Assembly (NCBI RefSeq): GCF_000706645.1
Contig: NZ_KL407337.1
Span: 828,135-892,134, forward strand
Reading direction: 5' to 3'
Length of the DNA: 64,000 nucleotides
Source of the DNA: Bartonella rochalimae ATCC BAA-1498
GTDB taxonomy: Bacteria > Pseudomonadota > Alphaproteobacteria > Rhizobiales > Rhizobiaceae
Made by a program: the position numbers and the translations under genes. Below the pieces are notes generated by a model that did no database searches, had not been told where the DNA came from, and worked only from the letters and a program-made list of their open reading frames with translations. Numbering within the stretch: position 1 is the stretch's first letter; each line of letters begins with the position of its first letter. Of the stretch, positions 28,077-35,911 are shown in pieces.

Positions 28077-28871
28077 CTAAAGAGAAAACTGCTCTCCCAA
28101 ATAAATTTCACGAACATCAGCATTATTGATAATGTCGTTCGGACAACCATGAACTAGCACTTTTCCTGCGTGAATAATATAAGCACGATCAACAAGCTCC
28201 AATGTTTCACGCACATTATGATCCGTTACTAAAACGCCAATACCACGTTGAGTTAAATGACGAACAAGCTGTTTAATATCAGAAATAGCGATGGGATCAA
28301 TTCCTGCAAAAGGTTCATCAAGCAACATAAAGTTGGGGCGAGAAGCTAAAGCGCGTGCAATTTCAAGACGCCTACGTTCACCTCCCGATAAAGAAAGAGC
28401 GGGCATTTTTCGTAAATGATCAATTTTGAATTCATGCAAAAGGGCATCCAACTCTTCATGGCGTTTAAAGCGATCTTTTTGAATTACTTCCAAAACAGCC
28501 TTAATATTATCTTCTACTGAGAGACCACGAAAAATTGAAGCTTCTTGCGGTAAATATCCAATCCCTAAACGAGCACGTCGATACATTGGCAAATGGGTAA
28601 TATCAAACCCATCAATCTCTATTGAACCACCATCGGATTTTACTAAACCTGTAACCATATAAAAGCAGGTCGTTTTGCCAGCACCATTAGGACCCAAAAT
28701 ACCGACAGTTTCTCCAGCATGAATATTAAAAGAAACACGATCAACAACCTGTCTTCCTCGATAAACTTTAACTAAATTATGAGCAACTAAAGTCCTATTT
28801 GAGGTTTTTTTTAAAACCCTACTCGTAAGGTTGTGTTCAATCGTCTTTTTTTCTCTTTTGATTCCAAACAT
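28077..28871 (-). CDS. lptB: LPS export ABC transporter ATP-binding protein LptB
   Basis: LptB powers extraction of lipopolysaccharide from the inner membrane by LptFG. Motifs in order: Walker A GPNGAGKT at 60-67, signature LSGGE at 161-165, Walker B MLLDEP at 182-187, and the downstream switch His in VTDHNVRE. A ~25-residue basic N-terminal extension precedes the ABC domain, as in other Rhizobiales. The gene lies 6 bp after lptA in one minus-strand operon lptC-lptA-lptB. In many relatives rpoN, hpf and ptsN follow lptB; here the next gene is the convergent prfC. Confidence 0.96.
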   Translation of the reverse strand: MFGIKREKKTIEHNLTSRVLKKTSNRTLVAHNLVKVYRGRQVVDRVSFNIHAGETVGILGPNGAGKTTCFYMVTGLVKSDGGSIEIDGFDITHLPMYRRARLGIGYLPQEASIFRGLSVEDNIKAVLEVIQKDRFKRHEELDALLHEFKIDHLRKMPALSLSGGERRRLEIARALASRPNFMLLDEPFAGIDPIAISDIKQLVRHLTQRGIGVLVTDHNVRETLELVDRAYIIHAGKVLVHGCPNDIINNADVREIYLGEQFSL

Positions 28872-28877
28872 GAAATC

Positions 28878-29477
28878 TTAACGACCATTCTTTGAGCTTG
28901 ATTTTAAAATAATCGAAACACGATTCTTTTTTCCAGGAGTCTTACATCCTTCAAGAGAAGCTTTTCCAGTTTTCATATTCGCTGTTAATATGCATCCTTG
29001 AGCGACATTATCGCCATCAGTCAACACAACATTATTACCTGTTAAGATTATCATATTCGATTGTCCATCAAAAATAGCTTTATCACCCGTAGCAGTTTGT
29101 TTTGCCATTTTTATATAAACCTCACCTAAGGCTTCTACTTTTTGAATATCTGTCGAACCAATCTTTTCAGGAAAAATCGATTGTTTCCTCAACTGATTTA
29201 TACCACCTGTTATATGTGCTTTATTATAATAAATAACTAATTTTGACGTTCGTAAAAGTCGTTCGCCCTGCATCACTGAAACATCGCCATTAAAAACAGC
29301 AATGCCTTCCTTATCACGTATTTCTAAAGAATCTGCGTAAAGTTCCATTGGCTCTTGCCCATTTAACCCATCGATTCCAAAATGAGTGACTGCAGCATAT
29401 CCATTAATTGATCCCAATATCGCTAGACTTAAAGTTAAGAGACTTACCTGTTCTTTACACGATTTTTTTGTCTTCAT
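28878..29477 (-). CDS. lptA: LPS transport periplasmic protein LptA
   Basis: LptA forms the periplasmic bridge that carries LPS from LptC to the outer-membrane LptDE. The 199-residue protein has a signal peptide (MKTKKSCKEQ, hydrophobic core, GYAA near 26-29) and an OstA/LptA beta-jellyroll with repeated turns (MELYADSLEIRD, AVFNGDVSVMQG). I chose ATG 29477; a GTG at 29528 is in frame but would place 17 residues before a good signal peptide. The gene sits 6 bp upstream of lptB and about 70 bp after lptC. Confidence 0.88.
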   Translation of the reverse strand: MKTKKSCKEQVSLLTLSLAILGSINGYAAVTHFGIDGLNGQEPMELYADSLEIRDKEGIAVFNGDVSVMQGERLLRTSKLVIYYNKAHITGGINQLRKQSIFPEKIGSTDIQKVEALGEVYIKMAKQTATGDKAIFDGQSNMIILTGNNVVLTDGDNVAQGCILTANMKTGKASLEGCKTPGKKNRVSIILKSSSKNGR

Positions 29478-29546
29478 TATTCTTAATTTTTTTTCTCGTA
29501 TAAATGTACATACGCCTTCTATAAACACTACTCCAAGTTCCTTCTA

Positions 29547-30197
29547 TTATTTTTCCTTCTTATCAAGAACAATACGTACCCCCTTTTGGAAATACATAAC
29601 TTGCTCTTTCTCACAAACTTGCAGAGCATTTGCTATAAGATGAAAATTGGCACTTTGAATATTCACAGGCTGATCTGTATTAAATTGGCTTTTAGATAAA
29701 TCAATATTTGCAGCTATAAATTTTGCAATTATTCCATCTTTCGTTGTAACCGTAAAAGGTTCATTGAATTGTAAATGACTTTTAATATTATCATAAACTC
29801 CTCCTTGTGCATCAATAAAAATTTGCCCCTGTCCCTTTGTAGGGACTTCAGCTGTAATATTCTTTAACCCAATAATTCCAGAAGACTTACGATCTTGAAA
29901 CGCCTTTTCTGCTTTAATCCAGTAAGGCTTATGAAAATTTGTATAACCTTCTAATCTTGGATTAAGCATTGTTAATTGTGCTATTTCCTCTTCTTCATGA
30001 CTCGAAAGCACCTTATCAAAGGAAAAAGAAATAGAAAAAAATGTGAACCAACAAAAAATTAATGCTATAATCAATGCAAGAAATGGTAAACAAATTTTTA
30101 ACAAGCGAACTTTACGGGAATGAGAATAGGTTTTTTTTAAAATATTGGTAAAAGATGATTCTATAGAAAAAAATTCATGTTGGTTACGCACAGTCAT
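29547..30197 (-). CDS. lptC: LPS export protein LptC
   Basis: LptC is a bitopic inner-membrane protein that hands LPS from LptBFG to LptA. From ATG 30197 it has 216 residues: a short basic cytoplasmic part, one membrane helix ([18 protein letters not shown]) and a periplasmic LptA-like beta fold. Sequence conservation in this family is low; the call rests on topology, fold-like patterns ([16 protein letters not shown]) and position before lptA and lptB. An alternative ATG at 30254 adds 19 residues. It is transcribed divergently from ihfB. Confidence 0.85.
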   Translation of the reverse strand: MTVRNQHEFFSIESSFTNILKKTYSHSRKVRLLKICLPFLALIIALIFCWFTFFSISFSFDKVLSSHEEEEIAQLTMLNPRLEGYTNFHKPYWIKAEKAFQDRKSSGIIGLKNITAEVPTKGQGQIFIDAQGGVYDNIKSHLQFNEPFTVTTKDGIIAKFIAANIDLSKSQFNTDQPVNIQSANFHLIANALQVCEKEQVMYFQKGVRIVLDKKEK

Positions 30198-30410
30198 ATT
30201 GTTAATTTCCCAGATATTTCGCTTTTTTTTATTTATAGAGTTTTTATAAGGCATGTTTTAAATCTTATTTATTGCAATCTTTCTTTTACTGGCTTTATTT
30301 TACTTTTAATGATTTATATATTGGAATATGCATATCTTATATATGTAACGTGCATATATGAAACACACAATTATAACAAAAATCTTTTTTCGTATGAAAG
30401 AGAGGCTATT

Positions 30411-30689
30411 TTGGTTAAATCAGAACTTGTACAAATTATTGCTCGTCATAATCCGCATCTTATGCAGCGCGATGCAGAAAATGTTGTGAGTGCTATTTTT
30501 GAAAAAATTTCAGCTGCTCTTGCTAATGGTCAACGTGTTGAACTCCGTGGTTTCGGTGCTTTTTCTATAAAAACACGTTCAGCTCGTAATGGTCGCAATC
30601 CACGAACAGGTGAAACTGTTATGGTCGAAGAAAAATGGGTTCCCTTTTTCAAAACAGGTAAAGATCTACGTGACCGGCTTAATAAATGA
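30411..30689 (+). CDS. ihfB: Integration host factor subunit beta
   Basis: IHF-beta pairs with IHF-alpha to bend DNA in replication, recombination and transcription. The 92 residues contain the conserved [13 protein letters not shown] segment, the RNPRTGE DNA-binding arm and [15 protein letters not shown]. The start is TTG 30411, with AGAGG at 30401-30405 five bases before it; this gives VKSELVQII as the first residues after Met, exactly as in relatives. The frame is open upstream to 30177 but that part is unrelated and overlaps the lptC start region. It overlaps lapA by 4 bp (ATGA). Confidence 0.95.
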   Translation: MVKSELVQIIARHNPHLMQRDAENVVSAIFEKISAALANGQRVELRGFGAFSIKTRSARNGRNPRTGETVMVEEKWVPFFKTGKDLRDRLNK

Positions 30690-31009
30690 GTAAATCCATG
30701 ATCATTAAACGCTTTCTCTTAGCGGTTATTTTGGCGCCTATTACAGCTTTTTTGATTGGCTTTATCGTTGCTAATCGCCAAGTTGTTATATTAACGCTTA
30801 ATCCTTTTCAAAACAATTCTGAACATTTTACTTATCAAGCTCCTCTTTTTGTTTGGCTTTTTACTTTTTTTTGTTTTGGTCTTTTGTTAAGCAGTATAAT
30901 CAATTGGTTTGCACAATACAAAAACCGTAAAGCCTTAAAAGAAAGCAAAGCTCAAATAGAGAAATTAAAAATATCAATTGCTAATAAATCTAATACGGTA
31001 GCACTCTAA
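30686..31009 (+). CDS. lapA: LapA-domain (DUF1049) inner membrane protein
   Basis: A 107-residue protein with two membrane helices (about residues 10-29 and 53-76) and a charged C-terminal helix that may form a coiled coil ([16 protein letters not shown]). This is the DUF1049/LapA pattern. In E. coli LapA works with LapB in controlling LPS synthesis; the rhizobial protein has only the small domain and its role is inferred. It is coupled to ihfB by a 4-bp overlap, a pair conserved in Rhizobiales, where trpF-trpB-trpA normally follow. Here the next gene is an unrelated methyltransferase. Confidence 0.8.
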   Translation: MSKSMIIKRFLLAVILAPITAFLIGFIVANRQVVILTLNPFQNNSEHFTYQAPLFVWLFTFFCFGLLLSSIINWFAQYKNRKALKESKAQIEKLKISIANKSNTVAL

Positions 31010-31168
31010 TAAAATCTTTTCTATAGTGCTCAAAAGATAACAAATCTAAAGATGTTTTCTCTTGTTTCCTGTACATAGTTTAATTACCTTACGGCTCTTA
31101 ACATCATAAGGACTTCAACGAATATTTAAAATAATCCCTTTTTAGGACAATATATTACGACACTCAAT

Positions 31169-32101
31169 ATGCCTGTACAATGTTTCCAACCACACTCTCA
31201 TAAAGTATACCCACAAGAGAAATTGCCTTTCATTTTAGAAACAGGTGCAAGCACAGATTATGCTTTAATTGATTCTGGGAATGGAAAAAAATTGGAGCGT
31301 TATGGTTCCTACCGTATTATTCGGCCAGAAAGTCAAGCGCTATGGCAACCAGCTTTATCACAGAAAAATTGGGCTAATGTTGATGCAATTTTTACAGGTA
31401 ACCGAGATGAAGAAGGAGTTGGTCGTTGGTATTTTCCTAAAAAGCCTCTTGGTGAAACATGGCCACTTTCTTGGAATGGCTTATCTTTTCTGGGACGTTT
31501 TACTTCCTTTCGCCATGTGGGTGTTTTTCCCGAACAAGATGCTCATTGGCGTTCACTAGAAGAACAAATTATTAAAACCAATCGTCCTGTTAAATTATTA
31601 AATCTTTTTGGCTATACAGGCATTGCTTCTCTCATTGGTGCACGTTCAGGTGCGATTGTTACCCATGTTGATGCTTCTAAAAAAGCTATCAGTTGGGCGA
31701 AAGCTAATCAAGAAAAAGCAGGATTATTAGATCGTCCCATTCGCTGGATATGCGACGATGCAATAAAATTTGTTGAACGTGAATTACGCCGTCAAAAAAG
31801 CTACGATTTGATTCTTCTTGATCCTCCTGCTTATGGACGCGGACCTCATAATGAAATTTGGCAATTGTTTGATCACTTACCAGCCATGATTAAAAACTGC
31901 CGCAAACTCTTATCGAATAAACCACTTGCTGTTGTTCTCACAGTTTATTCTATTCGTGCTTCCTTTTATACGTTTCATACTTTAATGCGTGATGCATTTA
32001 TAAATCTTGGTGGTACGATAGAGTCAGGAGAATTGATTTTGCGTGAAGAATCCGCTGGACGAGCTCTTTCTACTTCACTTTTTAGCCGTTGGATTGCTTG
32101 A
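31169..32101 (+). CDS. Class I SAM-dependent methyltransferase, RlmI-like
   Basis: The 310-residue protein has a Rossmann methyltransferase domain in its C-terminal two-thirds: motif I LNLFGYTGIAS (from 144), the acidic motif VDASKKAISWAKAN near 167-180 and motif IV DPPAYGRGP at 218-226. DPPAYGRGP is typical of large-subunit rRNA cytosine-C5 methyltransferases of the RlmI/YccW group, but the PUA domain of RlmI is not evident and the target base is unknown. It precedes a SpoU-family methyltransferase by 2 bp and lspA by 848 bp, so the three may be one operon. Confidence 0.85.
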   Translation: MPVQCFQPHSHKVYPQEKLPFILETGASTDYALIDSGNGKKLERYGSYRIIRPESQALWQPALSQKNWANVDAIFTGNRDEEGVGRWYFPKKPLGETWPLSWNGLSFLGRFTSFRHVGVFPEQDAHWRSLEEQIIKTNRPVKLLNLFGYTGIASLIGARSGAIVTHVDASKKAISWAKANQEKAGLLDRPIRWICDDAIKFVERELRRQKSYDLILLDPPAYGRGPHNEIWQLFDHLPAMIKNCRKLLSNKPLAVVLTVYSIRASFYTFHTLMRDAFINLGGTIESGELILREESAGRALSTSLFSRWIA

Positions 32102-32103
32102 AC

Positions 32104-32946
32104 ATGTGTAAACAAAAAACCGGCAAAGTGAAAGAAATTACATCCCTTAGCAATCCTATTATTAAATATTTTAAAGCACTAGACAAAAAGAAAAATCGTA
32201 ATCGAGAAAATATCTTCATGGCAGAAGGGTTAAAATTAGTCATTGATGCTTTAAATCTTGGTTGGACAATTCACACACTTATCGTTTCTAAAAATTCACT
32301 AAGTAATTCCACCATTGAAAATACCGCTGCAAATACTATAGCTAATGGTGGTTTTGTAATTAAAGCCTCACAAAAGGTTCTGGAATCCATTACCCACCGC
32401 GATAATCCACAAACGGTTATTGGTATTTTTAAGCAACAATGGCACTCTATTGAAAAAATAATAAGACAAATCGGTGATGTCTATATCGCCCTTGATCGTG
32501 TGCGTGATCCTGGAAATCTTGGAACTATCATCCGTACTGTTGATGCAGCAGGAGCTAAAGGAATTATTTTAATTGGAGAGACAACAGATCCCTTTTCACC
32601 AGAAACAGTACGTGCAACAATGGGATCTATATTTTCCGTACCACTTTATCGTTGTAATGAAAGTACTTTTTTAAATTGGTCTACACATTTTAAAGGGATA
32701 ATCGTTGGTACGCACCTTAAAGGATCTGTAGATTACCGCACAATTGATTTTAAAAATGGTCCGATTATACTTTTAATGGGAAATGAACAACAAGGTTTAT
32801 CAGATGTTCTCGTAAATCACTGCCATAAGCTGGCGCGCATCCCACAATGTGGGCATGCCGATTCACTTAATTTAGCAGTAGCAACAGCTATTATGCTCTA
32901 TGAAATTCGTCGTTCTTACTTAACTCTTGAAGTCATGCAGGGATAA
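32104..32946 (+). CDS. SpoU/TrmH-family RNA 2'-O-methyltransferase
   Basis: A SPOUT (trefoil-knot) methyltransferase of 280 residues acting on ribose 2'-O in rRNA or tRNA. The N-terminal substrate-binding domain (RENIFMAEGLKLV) is followed by knot motifs DRVRDPGNLGTIIRT, ILLMGNEQQGL and SLNLAVATAIMLYE. The substrate cannot be decided from sequence. I chose ATG 32104; a TTG at 32089 is in frame but overlaps the previous gene by 13 bp. lspA begins 3 bp after its stop. Confidence 0.9.
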   Translation: MCKQKTGKVKEITSLSNPIIKYFKALDKKKNRNRENIFMAEGLKLVIDALNLGWTIHTLIVSKNSLSNSTIENTAANTIANGGFVIKASQKVLESITHRDNPQTVIGIFKQQWHSIEKIIRQIGDVYIALDRVRDPGNLGTIIRTVDAAGAKGIILIGETTDPFSPETVRATMGSIFSVPLYRCNESTFLNWSTHFKGIIVGTHLKGSVDYRTIDFKNGPIILLMGNEQQGLSDVLVNHCHKLARIPQCGHADSLNLAVATAIMLYEIRRSYLTLEVMQG

Positions 32947-32949
32947 AAA

Positions 32950-33453
32950 ATGACAAGGAAATCATTGCTCTTTCTTTTTTTCACTTTAATCTTTACAGTG
33001 GGACTTGATCAAGCAATCAAATATTGGATTATGCATAGCTTACAATTAGGAGCAGAAATACCGATTTTTTCTTTTATTTCTCTTTATCATGTCCGCAATA
33101 CTGGCATTGCATTTTCATTCCTTTCTTCCTATCCTCATTGGGGAATTATTGCTCTTACACTCATTATCATTGTTTTTCTTTTATGGTTGTTGAAAAATAC
33201 TGCAAAAGACAAATTTTTATCGCATTTTGGTACTACCCTTATTATTGGTGGGGCAATTGGTAATCTCATTGATCGTGTTCGTTTTCATTATGTCATAGAT
33301 TACCTGTTATTTCATATTCGTGATGTTTTTTCTTTTGCCGTTTTCAACCTTGCTGATACTTTTATCACACTTGGTGCTGTTGCTGTTTTAATTGATGAAT
33401 TTTGTATATGCGCTAAAAAAAAACGTTATTCTAATAACACATCTCTTGAATAA
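32950..33453 (+). CDS. lspA: Lipoprotein signal peptidase (signal peptidase II)
   Basis: LspA removes the signal peptide from diacylated prolipoproteins in the inner membrane. The 167-residue protein has four membrane helices and the two catalytic aspartates, Asp117 in VIDYL and Asp136 in FNLADTFI, plus the conserved VRNTGIAFSF near 48-57. It begins 3 bp after the methyltransferase stop. Omp19 at 55.5 kb is a likely substrate. A 708-bp gap follows. Confidence 0.96.
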   Translation: MTRKSLLFLFFTLIFTVGLDQAIKYWIMHSLQLGAEIPIFSFISLYHVRNTGIAFSFLSSYPHWGIIALTLIIIVFLLWLLKNTAKDKFLSHFGTTLIIGGAIGNLIDRVRFHYVIDYLLFHIRDVFSFAVFNLADTFITLGAVAVLIDEFCICAKKKRYSNNTSLE

Positions 33454-34161
33454 AGAAATTCTGTGATTTTTTTTGATTTTACATTAACAGTTTCTGGCCT
33501 CTTTCAAAGGCTCTATAGAGCTACATTAGCATAGAAAAGCTCGCTTTTCTGTGTTAGTATATATTAATATATAAATAAAAAAATACACTTTTTCTTAGAT
33601 CTGTTAAGGTTCTCATGATTATAGGGTATAGATAAAAATTTTTAAAACCTTCTTACAAACACTAAAGATTAATTCTCACAGAAATCGTTATTATAATTAA
33701 TTAAAACAATAGAGCTCACTCAAAAGAAAGAGAATATTAGAAGCGTTCTTTCCTTTTGAAGGATCGTATATTCACTTTTTTATTTTACAAGCGACTTAGA
33801 AAACATTAATCATATTGAATTTTTTTGCTTATCCATTTTATTTTTCTTTAGCCACTAAAATTAACAAAATTTGTACTATCATCATAATACTGTTTTTACA
33901 TCAATCACATTACACTTCTCTTAATACTCTAGAGAAAAATAACCCTTTATTACTAATTTTTAAACTTTTCTTTTAATAAAAAACTCTTGTAATTTCCAAA
34001 TAAATCCCCATAATAGAGGGAAGTGTGCTAGAATTCCATTAAGGCTTTGAGAACCTTTGTATTCGCCTAACAAAAAAGGCTTATATTTTAAGAGCATAAA
34101 GGAGTATAAGCTTCTTTTAACTCGAGTACCTTAAGGAAACATATGCTAAAGGACTTATATT
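33454..34161. other. Gene-free gap of about 700 bases before the Bax-inhibitor-like gene
   Basis: No coding potential. Two symmetric elements lie near its left end: the perfect 12-bp palindrome GCTCTATAGAGC at 33510-33521 and the hairpin AGAAAAGC (33533-33540) / GCTTTTCT (33543-33550) with a 2-base loop. Neither is followed by a T-run, so they are not obvious terminators. The rest is AT-rich and must hold the next promoter. Confidence 0.5.
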
Positions 34162-34935
34162 ATGGCTGATTTTAAAAATTTACGTTCGGCATCTATTTCT
34201 CATGCCGATGCATCAATTGATCAAGGGTTGCGCAGTTATATGCTGGGCGTTTATAACACAATGGCCATTGGTTTGCTTATTACAGCTGCTGCCGCTTATG
34301 CAATCGCGTCATTGGCTACAACAACAGATATGAGTCAAGCTGTAGCCCAAATCAATGGAAGTGTTTATTTAACATCATTTGGTGTGACATTTTATATGTC
34401 ACCGTTTTCTTATGTTATTATGTTTGCACCGCTTGTAGCTGTATTATTTCTCAGTTTTAAAATTAATACGCTCAGTACTAGTGTTGCGCGCAGCCTCTTT
34501 TTTGGTTACGCTACTCTTGTAGGGCTCTCGCTATCGTCTATTATTCTACGTTATACGCCAGAAAGTATTGTACAAACATTTGTTATTACTTCTGCTGCTT
34601 TTGGTTCTTTATCACTATACGGTTATACTACAAAACGAGATCTTACAGCTGTAGGTTCATTTTTGTTTATGGGCTTAATTGGTTTAATGCTTGCTACAAT
34701 TGTGAACATTTTTCTTGGGTCAAGTGCTTTACAATTTGCAATCTCTGTGATTGGTGTTCTCGTTTTTGCTGGTTTAACAGCTTACAATACACAAAACATA
34801 AAGTTGATGTATTATGAAGGAGATGGATATGATACTCGCAGTCGTAAAATTATTATGGGTGCATTGAATCTATATCTTGATTTCATTAATATGTTTGTTT
34901 TTTTATTGCAATTTCTTGGTTCTAATCGCGATTAA
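34162..34935 (+). CDS. Bax inhibitor-1 / YccA family membrane protein
   Basis: A 257-residue protein with about seven membrane helices and the BI-1 family (UPF0005) pattern, including YNTMAIGLLITAAAAYAI near the N-terminus and the C-terminal LYLDFINMFVFLLQFLG. Bacterial members resemble YccA, an inhibitor of the FtsH protease, or calcium-leak channels; the role here is not established. It is a single gene between a long upstream gap and a strong terminator. Confidence 0.9.
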   Translation: MADFKNLRSASISHADASIDQGLRSYMLGVYNTMAIGLLITAAAAYAIASLATTTDMSQAVAQINGSVYLTSFGVTFYMSPFSYVIMFAPLVAVLFLSFKINTLSTSVARSLFFGYATLVGLSLSSIILRYTPESIVQTFVITSAAFGSLSLYGYTTKRDLTAVGSFLFMGLIGLMLATIVNIFLGSSALQFAISVIGVLVFAGLTAYNTQNIKLMYYEGDGYDTRSRKIIMGALNLYLDFINMFVFLLQFLGSNRD

Positions 34936-34956
34936 TAAAAATTATTATTTAATTTA

Positions 34957-34992
34957 AAAGCCTTGTTTTCTTAAAAACAAGGCTTTTTTATC
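34957..34992 (+). terminator. Rho-independent terminator after the Bax-inhibitor-like gene
   Basis: A 13-bp perfect stem, AAAGCCTTGTTTT (34957-34969) with AAAACAAGGCTTT (34974-34986), loop CTTA, then a T-run. It starts 22 bases after the stop codon. Confidence 0.9.
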
Positions 34993-35077
34993 TTTTATAT
35001 AAGTGCTGTCTTTAAATCTATTGACATGATTAAACACTAAAAATAACAAAAAACTAAAATTTTGTTGGCTTATTACA

Positions 35078-35911
35078 TTGATCCAGAAAAAAATTCATAA
35101 TTCTTTATTAAGAGCAATCTATAATCACTCTGGTTATCATAAAAATGTAATCAACTATAATGATAACTATGATCTTACTATAGCCTCTTATAATGTCCAC
35201 AAATGTGTTGGTGTTGATAAAACTTTTAATCCTTCTCGTATTGTACGTGTTATCGCTGAATTACAAACAGACATTCTCGCCCTTCAAGAAGCGGATAAGC
35301 GTTTTGGTGAACGCACGGGTTTGATTGATCTTCAACTCTTAAAAGCTGAAACAGGATTAATTCCAGTGCCTTTAAAAACTATGTCACCGAATGGCCATGG
35401 CTGGCATGGCAATGCTCTTTTTTTGCGTCAAGGATGTGTACATAATATTTCACAAATTACTTTACCTGGTTTTGAACCCCGTGGCGCTATAATTGTAGAA
35501 TTAAAAATGAAGTCAGATTTTATTCGTGTTATAGCAACTCACTTTGGTTTGTTACGTCATTCTCGTAATCAGCAAGTTAAAATGCTTCTTGCGCTTCTTA
35601 AAAAATATTCTGTTATGCCTACACTTCTCATTGGTGACTTAAATGAATGGCGCAAAGGTAAAGGCTCATCATTAAATTTTTTTTCCCCTTACTTTGATAT
35701 CACACTTGGTAGCGTACCAAGTTTTCCTTCTCGTTTTCCTTTTTTAGCTCTTGATAGAATTTTTGCTTTTCCTCATCAATTATTGATAAATGTTGAAAAC
35801 CATTATTCACCACTCGCACGTATTGCCTCTGATCACTTGCCTATTAAAGCATACCTTAACCTTTCAAAAGCAATGTCTACTCTTAAACATAAAATGAATA
35901 AAACAAATTAA
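35078..35911 (+). CDS. Endonuclease/exonuclease/phosphatase (EEP) family hydrolase
   Basis: An EEP-fold metal-dependent phosphoesterase of 277 residues. The catalytic landmarks are visible: ASYNVHK near 36-42, LALQEAD near 68-73, GHGWHGNAL, ATHFGLL, GDLNEW (Asp/Asn pair), LDRIF and SDHLPI near 251. Family members cleave nucleic acids, phospholipids or sugar phosphates, and the substrate cannot be told. The start is uncertain: TTG 35078 has no clear ribosome site and the first ~30 residues are poorly conserved-looking. Its stop overlaps the polA stop on the other strand (35908-35911). Confidence 0.75.
   Translation: MIQKKIHNSLLRAIYNHSGYHKNVINYNDNYDLTIASYNVHKCVGVDKTFNPSRIVRVIAELQTDILALQEADKRFGERTGLIDLQLLKAETGLIPVPLKTMSPNGHGWHGNALFLRQGCVHNISQITLPGFEPRGAIIVELKMKSDFIRVIATHFGLLRHSRNQQVKMLLALLKKYSVMPTLLIGDLNEWRKGKGSSLNFFSPYFDITLGSVPSFPSRFPFLALDRIFAFPHQLLINVENHYSPLARIASDHLPIKAYLNLSKAMSTLKHKMNKTN

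Noticed and set aside
30177-30410. Upstream part of the ihfB frame
   Set aside because: It overlaps the lptC start region, is unlike IHF and is explained by chance openness before TTG 30411.
32089-32103. TTG start for the SpoU-family methyltransferase
   Set aside because: It overlaps the previous gene and adds five unconserved residues; ATG 32104 is simpler.
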